Assembly (NCBI GenBank): GCA_019739295.1
Contig: JAHHDV010000030.1
Location: 1-64,000, forward strand
Origin: Taibaiella sp.
GTDB lineage: Bacteria > Bacteroidota > Bacteroidia > Chitinophagales > Chitinophagaceae
DNA: 64,000 bases
Reading direction: 5' to 3'
The position numbers and the translations under genes were made by a program. The notes beneath the pieces were generated by a model, which saw only the letters and a program-made list of their open reading frames with translations, did no database searches and was not told the origin of the DNA. Shown one piece after another: positions 56,501 through 64,000 of this stretch (positions are counted from its first letter, which is position 1; the number at the start of each line of letters is the position of its first letter).

Positions 56501-59500
56501 GAACAGACCAATGTAGAGTATGTGACATTCTGGGTAATGGACCCGTTCATGAACGATCCGGCCTCTGCCGGGGGTAATCTTTATCTTAACTTAGGGAATG
56601 TATCTGAAGACGTACTGAAAGATGGGAGGATGGGCTTTGAAAATGGTATAGATTTCCCTAAAGATCAATCAAAGCTGGACCGGACTGTTTATGGGTTTAT
56701 TCCGAAATTCCAGCAGCAGGTGACCAGGGCCTTTGTGAATGATCCGGCGGCCAGGGAGATACAGGATGTAGGCTATGATCTGCTGAGCGACGAAGAAGAG
56801 AGAGAATTTTATCGTGATTATATCGAGGAGATGACCGCGCTGCTGGGCACCGGATCTCCGTTATTGGCCAAAAATAATCGAAGATCCTGCCAATGATAAT
56901 TATAAGCATTTCAGGAATTCGGATTATGATGCTGAGAATGCTACCGCATTGCAGAGATATAAAAAATTCAATTACCCTCATGGGAATTCTCCGGTAGCAT
57001 TGGACGATCCGAATTCCACACCGGGAACATCCCTTCCGGAATCAGAGGATATCAATAGGGACAATACCCTGAATGAAAGTGAAGCGTATTTCCAATACAC
57101 GATTCCCTTAAAGCCGAATATGGATGTAGGGGAAGGATTTATCGTAGATAAATTCACTTCTGATGTTACCTTGAAAGATGGAAACGTCTACCCGGAAACC
57201 TGGTACCAGTTTAAAGTTCCGATCAGGGCATATGACCATGCCGTTGGCGGTATTGCCGATTTCAGGTCTATCCGGTTCATCAGACTCTTTCTTAATGATT
57301 TCGAGGATTCGGTAGTGTTAAGGTTTGCACAGCTTCAGTTAGACCGCAATAACTGGAGAAGGTATGCTTTCAGTTTGCTGAACCCGGGTGAGAACATTCC
57401 TGATGATGATAACCTCACCACAAGCTATTCCCTGACCACGGTAAGTGTGGAGCAGAATGGAAGCAAGTCTCCTGTCGGCTACGTGATGCCACCGGGTATT
57501 GAGCGCCAGGAGCAGCCTATTTCATCCGGGCAGACCTACCAGCAGGATGAGCAATCCGTTGCATTGCAGGTATGCGGGTTTGAAAGATGGGGACTCCCGG
57601 GCTATATTCAAGGATTTCGGGACACTTGACATGCGCCAGTTTGATAAGCTGAGAATGTTCATACATGCTGAATCGGTACCTAATTCTGATCCGGTTCAGA
57701 ATGGTGAGGTGAGAGCAATCATCCGTTTCGGCACAGATTTTACCAATAACTATTATGAATATCAGATTCCGCTGGAAATTACCCCGGATTTTGCCAATAA
57801 CAGAGATATAGTCTGGCCGGAGCAGAACAGGATGCAGATCGATTTAAAAAAAACTGGTAGCGCTCAAGCTCGAAAGAAACGATGCCGGACTTCCCACCCA
57901 CATTCCGTATTCTACGACGGATGATTTGGGCAATACCATGGTCGTAGTAGGAGAACCTAACCTTGCCGAAGCTAAGAATGTAATGTTAGGTGTTCATAAT
58001 CCTAAAAAGACCTTGGCTAATCCGGATGATGACGGTCAGCGAAAATGTGTCGAAGTCTGGTTCAATGAACTGAGGTTATCCGGAATGAACGAAGAAGCAG
58101 GTTATGCAGGCTCAGCTAATTTAAGTATGCAGCTGGCAGATCTGGGTAATGTCAATGTATCCGGAAGCATGCATACCAGGGGATATGGTAATATCAATCA
58201 GAAGCTCAATGAACGGAACAGGGATGACTTTTATCAGATGACCGGTAACACCAATCTGAATCTTGGAAAATTATTTCCCAGCCAGTGGGGAATCACATTA
58301 CCTGTATATTTCGGTTATTCTGAAAATGTAAGCACCCCCCAGTACGATCCTTATGATAAAGACATCTTGTTGAAAGAAAAGCTGGAGCGGGCAGACGATA
58401 AATCCGAAGTCAGGAAGGATGCACAGACTTTCAATTCATTCACCAGCTTTAATGTCAATAACTTCCGTATTGCCGGTTCGCCTGAATCAACGAAGAAGAG
58501 AATGCCATGGAGCATTAAGAATGTTGATATCAATTATGCATACAACAAGCAGTTTAGAAGAAATCCATTGATAGAAAGTGATCAATATGTAGATCAGCGG
58601 TTAGGCGTTAATTATAATTACCAGTTGAAACCGCTATATATCGAGCCATTCAAAAAAATGTTCAAGAACAGGTCTCCATACTGGAATATCCTGAAAGATT
58701 TTAATTTCAACCCTTTACCCAATACCATCACATTTAGAAATGACCTGAGGAAACTCTTTGGTGAGACCATAGTCAGGAACATTAATGAAGATCCCTATGA
58801 TCTCCCGATTCTTTACTTTAAGAATTTCACCTGGGAACGAAAATATGTACTCAACTGGGATTTGACCAAATCACTGAATGTGAGCTATGCAGGCACGAAT
58901 AATTCCAGAATAGATGAACCCTACGGTCGCGTAGAGACACAAGAGCAGAGAGATACCCTGCTCCGGAATCTGGCCCGCTTAGGTCGTAATACCTATTACA
59001 CCCATGATGTCAATGCCACTTATTCATTGCCATTCAAAAAAATTCCCGCACTGGATTGGATTTCGGTCAATGCGAGCTATAATACCCAGTACTTCTGGAC
59101 GGCGGCGTCATTGCTTGCCAGGAGCCAGGGGAACATTATTTCCAATAATCAGACCAGAACAATCAATGGTCAGCTGAACTTCAGCCAGCTTTATACCAAA
59201 TCAAGGTATTTAAAAGCATTGAATCGTACTCCTCCCCGTAAGCAGGTTAATAATGACCTGAAAGGGAAGAATTTAAAGAATAACCAGATGGGGGGTAACG
59301 AGCAGAAGGAAGAAGACAACAAGCAAAAGAAAACATCCAACCAGACCTTGCCTCCCCGGCCCAAAAAACATAAGATTACCGTAGATAGTATTCCCGGACA
59401 TGATACACTGCCCAGGCCCGAGTTGAGAAAGCAGTTAAGAGAACGTAAAAAAATTGGAAAGAGCCCGTTACCGCAAGGAACTGGATGCCTGGAAGAAAAA

Positions 59501-60957
59501 AAGGAACAATATCATCCCGGAACTCAATACAGGTACAAGAGTGGGATTGCGTTTATTGACGATGATCAAGACCGTCAATTTCAATTATAATGAAAATATG
59601 GGTACCATCCCTTCCCGGGTACATGGATAGCACCAATATATTTGGTATCAATACATCCAGTTTAGCCCCGGGCTTGTTTGCCTTTGGCTATCAGCCATCG
59701 CGCAGCTGGCTGGAGCAGGAAGCCGAGCTGAAACAGGAATTACCCAGGATTCTATATTCAACGGCACATTCCAGCAACAATATGCACAGACCTACAATAT
59801 CAATGCGGGCTTAGAGCCTATCCCTGATCTCCGGATAGATCTTAGCCTGAACTCCAACTTCAGGAAGAGCTATACCGAAATATTCAAAGTATATAGACGG
59901 AGACTACCGCCATCTCAATCCATATGATATGGGATCATTCTCTGTCAGCTATATAGGGCTGACTACGATGTTCAGAAATTTATCCAGTACAGAAATGTCA
60001 CAGAACTTTAGGAATATGCTGGAATACCGGAAAGTTATATCGGAACGGTTAGGGGGGACAAATCCTTATACAGCCGGGCTACCTGATCCGTTGGATCCGG
60101 AATATTCCAAAGGGTATGGCAGATACAGCCAGGATGTAGTGATTCCTGCTTTTGTGGCAGCATATACCGGCAAGAATCCCCGTACTGCACCCCTGATACT
60201 GTATGAAGACAGAACCAATAAGAATAATCCGTTCCGCAATTTTATGCCCATGCCCAATTGGAACCTGCGGTATAATGGTCTGACGAAAATTCCCGGTCTC
60301 CAGGATAAAGTCCGTACTTTAACCATAAGCCACACCTATTCGGGTAACCTGAGTATGAATAATTTTATGAGTCATTTGTTCTACCAGGACTTCCTGGGTG
60401 TAGGATTCCCGTCATTTATTGATTCCGTATCAGGCAATTATATACCTTATTTTATGGTACCGAATATGACGATTTCGGAGCAGTTCTCGCCGCTTTTGGG
60501 GATAGATATGCAGCTGGCTAATTCACTCTCTTTGAAGATTACTTATAATAAATCCAGAACGCTGAGTCTCAGTCTTGTGGATTATCAGGTCAGCGAAACC
60601 AATTCTTCTGAGATCATGGTTGGCTGTGGATACAGGATCCAGGGATTGAATATGCCTTTCTCCATCTTTGGCGTCAATAGACTGGAGAATGATATCAATA
60701 TAAAGGTGGACGTCGGGCTGCGTGATGATATCACGGTCAACAGTTATATGGCTACGGAGACCATTACAGCCACGAGGGGACAGCGGGTCCTCACCATCAA
60801 CCCGAGGATAGACTATATCATCAATGATGCCTTGCAGATACAATTGTTTTTCGACAGAAGGCAGTCCATTCCATATGTCCAGCAGACATTCCCCCTCACT
60901 TCTACCCGTGCGGGTGTCACGCTCAGGTATATCTTTACTGAGGGATTCGGATTCTAA
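53525..60957 (+). CDS. sprA: SprA, type IX secretion translocon (multiple frameshifts)
   Basis: Six consecutive fragments spell one protein of about 2475 residues, the expected size of SprA/Sov, the huge outer-membrane barrel that conducts T9SS cargo. Typical pieces are the N-terminal region after a signal-like helix, IELTGNGYWENRENPM, FMDLGEKQPFV, YLDDFEGSAGTYDL, WYSLEPSLI and KRRWGGIQRSIDN. Late pieces are CVEVWFNELRLSGMNE and the C-terminal GVTLRYIFTEGFGF. Frame breaks lie near 56870, 57580, 57850, 59450, 59614, 59733-59738 and 59886; each is mended by removing single bases. The start is a TTG at 53525; an ATG 57 bases later is possible. Its stop overlaps the stop of the opposite-strand lipoprotein gene. 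Confidence 0.93.
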
Positions 60958-61887
60958 TAACCTGCTCCTGGGGATTCTGTTTCAGGCTCTTCTACTGGTA
61001 GTGCGGAATCTGTCTGAGGTAGGGTATCAACAGCGGGTGCTGATCCTTTGATATGCCTGATTTCCGAACCCCCCGCTAGAGTGCAGCTGGGTATTGGGAC
61101 GGCCATAATATTGAATATCACTGGCACCGCTGGCACTTACGGTTAATTCTTCCTCACAATGAACAGCTGCATCTGAAGCGCCGCTGGCATCCACGTCGCC
61201 GGACTTGCTGACCAGGTTTTTACCATCATAGGAAGAGCTGCCTGAAAGCTCTATTGTTTGCTTCAGGGCGGTTCCGGATTTTATGGAAACCTGGCTGGCC
61301 CCTGAGGAGGAGGAGCTTAAGTACTGGATGGTAGCCTGCTGGATCATCGCTTCACTTGCACCTGAAGTTTCTATATGTACACTATTGCTGTTCAGGATCT
61401 CTACATTCACCATTGAGGCCCCGGACAGATCGAACTCGGCCTTGTCCACTAACAATGAAAGCAGATCAGCTTTAGAAGCACCGGAAGCATTGCATGAAAA
61501 AGTGCCGCCTCTGATCTCGCTAAGGGCTACAAAGTTGGCAGCTCCGCTGAGTCTGACCTTGTCCAGCTGTGGCGCACTGATGTGGATGATGACCGTCTCC
61601 GTAGGTACATACCTGAAGTTGATCTTATCTTTGAATTCCAGCTCCAGTTCATCATTCGTAACTGTAGTCTCTATATCAGAGATGATATTGGATTCACCTT
61701 TGATGCTGACACTGTAGACATCACTGATGGTAAACCTGATCTCTGCAGGAACTTTTATATTCAGCTTTTTAAAGCCTGTTACATTCTTGGTTTCTGTGAC
61801 GACTGTTCCGTTGCCGATAATCTCATTACAGGCACTTAATGACAGGAGGCTCAAGACAGATAAGAGAAGGAATAAAGATCTTTTCAT
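60954..61887 (-). CDS. DUF2807 (GIN-type) lipoprotein, one frameshift
   Basis: The start MKRSLFLLLSVLSLLSLSAC is a lipoprotein signal. It is followed by the head GIN domain pattern (GNGTVVTETKNVTGFKKLNI) and a right-handed beta-helix with repeated SGAS turns (LSGAANF, ASGASKAD, LSGASMVN, TSGASEAM, SSGASQVS). As written, the frame ends at 61027. Removing one C from the C6 run at 61069-61074 gives the usual ending SSGGSEIRHIKGSAP and a stop at 60954-60956, about 310 residues. Such proteins are proposed surface adhesin-like lipoproteins; the function is unproven. Confidence 0.85.
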
Positions 61888-62100
61888 TTTGTGTTTTTTG
61901 TGTTTAGGAGAATTTTCTCCTGCTTTTAATAATATGAAATAAAATTACAATATGCTCAAGACCTGACCTATACTTTTTCGATAAGTATCCGGAATTCCTC
62001 GGTCAATAATAAAAGGATCCGGTCCTGACTCAGATTTTTAAAGAAATCCGGTGCAGCAGATCCGGAAATTTAGGATGACGGATTTTACAAATATTTAATA

Positions 62101-62131
62101 TTTGTCAGTTCGAAAAAAATAATTACCTTTG
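62101..62131 (+). promoter_or_regulatory. Consensus Bacteroidota promoter of rimP-nusA
   Basis: TTTG (62101-62104), exactly 19 bases of spacer, then TACCTTTG (62124-62131) match the -33/-7 consensus perfectly. It lies 83 bases before the rimP ATG. Confidence 0.85.
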
Positions 62132-62149
62132 TATTAATTCGGTAAAATG

Positions 62150-62171
62150 GTGGGAGCAGTTGTGCTCCCAC
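62150..62171 (+). other. 5' UTR hairpin of rimP mRNA
   Basis: GTGGGAGC and GCTCCCAC form a perfect 8-bp stem with a 6-base loop, about 12 bases after the expected transcription start. A short, weakly U-rich stretch (CTTATTTT) follows. It may be a leader structure or weak attenuator of the rimP-nusA transcript. Confidence 0.6.
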
Positions 62172-62213
62172 TCTTATTTTAAAGCGTAAAAATCATTTTT
62201 CAAAGAATCACGG

Positions 62214-62666
62214 ATGAACCTTTTAGACCAAATTAAATCTTTTTTAATGGACCTGATTCAGGATTCGGAAATTTTCCTGATCAGAATGGATATATCCCCC
62301 AAAAACGATGTTAAGGTCTATCTGGATGGGGATCAGGGGCTTCCCATCAATGCGATCAGCAGGATCAACAGGAGCTTATACCAGAAGATCGAGGAAGCCG
62401 GGCTTTTTGAAGATGGAAACTTCTCCCTGGAAGTGAGCAGCCCCGGTGTAGATGAGCCTTTGGTCTTTACAAGGCAGTATCACAAGCATTTAGGACGTAG
62501 CCTGGAGGTAACATTGGAGGAGCAGACCCTGGTAGGTAAATTACTGCAAATCGAAGAAGACGGGATTGTCATCGAAGAGGTGATCGACAAAAAGAAGAAA
62601 GAGACAACACAACACAATATACCATTCAATCTAATAAAAAAAGCAATCGTGCAAATTTCATTTTAA
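62214..62666 (+). CDS. rimP: Ribosome maturation factor RimP
   Basis: The 150-residue protein has the RimP two-domain layout. The N-terminal alpha/beta domain contains FLIRMDISPKNDVKVYLDGD and NRSLYQKIEE. The hallmark LEVSSPGVDEPL is followed by KHLGRSLEVTL, and a C-terminal SH3-like barrel completes it. It helps assemble the 30S subunit. It begins the conserved rimP-nusA-infB operon; nusA follows after 12 bases. Confidence 0.95.
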   Translation: MNLLDQIKSFLMDLIQDSEIFLIRMDISPKNDVKVYLDGDQGLPINAISRINRSLYQKIEEAGLFEDGNFSLEVSSPGVDEPLVFTRQYHKHLGRSLEVTLEEQTLVGKLLQIEEDGIVIEEVIDKKKKETTQHNIPFNLIKKAIVQISF

Positions 62667-62678
62667 ACTTGTAATAAA

Positions 62679-63927
62679 ATGTCTAGTATCAATCTTATTG
62701 AATCATTTCAGGATTTTAAAGAGGCGGAAAATATTGATAGGCCTACATTAATGAGAGTTTTGGAAGATGTCTTCAAGACCTTAATCAGGAAGAAATATGG
62801 TTCCGACGAGAATTTTGATGTGATCGTAAATGATCAGACAGGAGACCTTGAGATATTCAGGAGAAGGTTGATCGTAGAAGACGGGGAAGTGTATTCCACT
62901 TTATTAGAAGTAGACCATAGTGAAGCAGTAGACATTGATCCCGAGGCAGGGTATGAGGTAGGTGAGGAATTATATGAAGAAATCGATGTAATGGAGTTTG
63001 GGAGAAGGGCGATTCTGGCAGCGAGGCAGACCCTGGCAGCGAGGCTCAAAGATTTAAGAAATAACGAAATCCTGCAGAAGTATGCCGATAGGATTGGCGA
63101 GATCATCAATGGCGAGGTATATCAGATCTGGCGCAAAGAGATTATGCTTCTGGATGAAGAAGGGAATGAATTGTTGTTGCCAAAATCAGAGCAGATCCCG
63201 GGTGATTTCTTTAAAAAGGGAGAGAATGTAAGAGCCGTAGTGAAGAAAGTAGAGATGAGGAATAATACTCCGATCATTATCCTGAGCAGGACCCATCCTT
63301 CGCTGCTGGAAAAACTATTGGAGCTCGAAGTTCCCGAGATCGCTGACGGGTTGATTACTGTGAAGAAAATCGTACGTGAGCCTGGAGAAAGAGCCAAGGT
63401 GGCTGTAGAGAGTTATGATGAAAGAATAGACCCGGTAGGCGCATGTGTCGGTATGAAAGGTAGCCGTATCCATGGGATCGTTAGAGAGCTGAACAATGAG
63501 AATATTGACGTCATTAATTTTACCAATAACCTTTCGTTGCTCGTTCAGCGCTCCTTGACTCCTGCCCGGATCAATAGGATAGACATCAATGAAGAGAAGA
63601 AGCATATAGACGTGTATCTGGACAGTGACCAGGTATCCCTGGCGATTGGCAGAAAAGGCGCCAATATCAAATTAGCACAACAATTGGTAGGATATACCAT
63701 TGATGTATTCAGAGATATCAAAGAGACCGCCAGAGTATGATATCAATATCGAAGAGTTTGCGGATGAGATCGATCAATGGATCATAGACGAATTCAAGAA
63801 GGTAGGATACGATACGGCATTTAGTATCCTTGACGTTTCTGTTGAAGATTTATTGACGCGTACTGACCTCGAAGAGAGCACGATCAGAGATGTAAGGAAG
63901 ATCCTGGAGGCAGAATTTGAAAAATGA
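62679..63927 (+). CDS. nusA: Transcription factor NusA (one frameshift near the C terminus)
   Basis: The N-terminal domain (MSSINLIESFQDFKEAEN) is followed by S1 (IINGEVYQIWRKEIML), KH1 with CVGMKGSRIHGIVREL and KH2 with AIGRKGANIKLAQQL. As written, the frame stops at 63740. The coding pattern resumes one frame over, as PEYDINIEEFADEIDQW and a helical tail with VEDLLTRTDLEESTI, to a stop at 63925-63927. Removing one base near 63727-63731 joins them into about 415 residues, the usual Bacteroidota length. NusA controls pausing, termination and antitermination. infB should follow beyond the window. Confidence 0.95.
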
Positions 63928-64000
63928 TGACAACGAAGATAAAGATGCGGAATAATTCGTGTTTTTTATAACCGGAGTATAAAACAAAGGGTAACCATCA

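Noticed and set aside
53525..60957. sprA as a true pseudogene
   Set aside because: All breaks are single-base insertions, mostly in homopolymers, and the same pattern hits mrdA and nusA. The window also encodes T9SS cargo, so the system is probably functional.

Overview
The window comes from a Bacteroidota chromosome, probably the Chitinophagia/Sphingobacteriia side of the phylum (the class is inference). The evidence is a SusC/SusD pair, the type IX secretion translocon gene sprA, two secreted proteases with type IX C-terminal sorting domains, a GldF homologue, and many promoters with the Bacteroidota -7 element TAnnTTTG (best example TTTG-N19-TACCTTTG before rimP). I found no rRNA, tRNA, insertion sequence, prophage or CRISPR array.

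Layout. 1-6181: an operon-like run of envelope genes, with an OmpA-domain protein cut by the window edge, four predicted lipoproteins, two other secreted proteins and a small Tic20-like membrane protein. 6265-8790: a NarL-type response regulator and a TPR histidine kinase. 8930-12243 (minus strand): a methionine-related island with a SAM-I riboswitch, a Cys/Met-metabolism PLP enzyme, an EamA exporter behind an unexplained structured leader, and a free-standing NIL domain. 12468-13832: an ion channel fused to a collapsed NhaA remnant. 14015-17834: a two-gene operon of a large actin/Hsp70-like ATPase and a membrane-anchored coiled-coil protein, which I consider the best candidate for an undescribed system. 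17891-28940: housekeeping genes (rsgA, gldF, adk, hemA, class I aldolase, rny, dnaX) with a SET-domain and a thioredoxin-like protein among them. 29116-38574: a propeller/outer-membrane-barrel protein, an LpxD-like acyltransferase and the SusC/SusD pair. 38917-42714: tandem lysyl-endopeptidase-like proteases. 42970-53496: glnS, a DUF2809-like gene, a PhoR-like kinase, mrdA-rodA, an MBL hydrolase, truB, an outer-membrane protein and ruvA. 53525-60957: sprA. 60954-63927: a DUF2807 lipoprotein and rimP-nusA, the start of the usual rimP-nusA-infB operon.

Sequence quality matters for reading this window. About a dozen genes, including the normally essential mrdA and nusA and the very long sprA, carry frameshifts. 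Every one I worked through by hand is repaired by removing single bases, mostly from homopolymers. This looks like an insertion-biased consensus error, so these genes are annotated as broken in this sequence but probably intact in the organism. The dnaX frameshift is the possible exception: it needs a -1 shift and lies on an A9 run just after the clamp-loader core, where programmed frameshifting is known in other bacteria.

How the parts connect. SprA is the outer-membrane pore of type IX secretion, and the two proteases are its likely cargo. RNase Y, DnaX, GlnRS, NusA, RuvA, MrdA and RodA are standard core functions. The PLP enzyme, exporter and NIL protein plausibly share a methionine/SAM theme.
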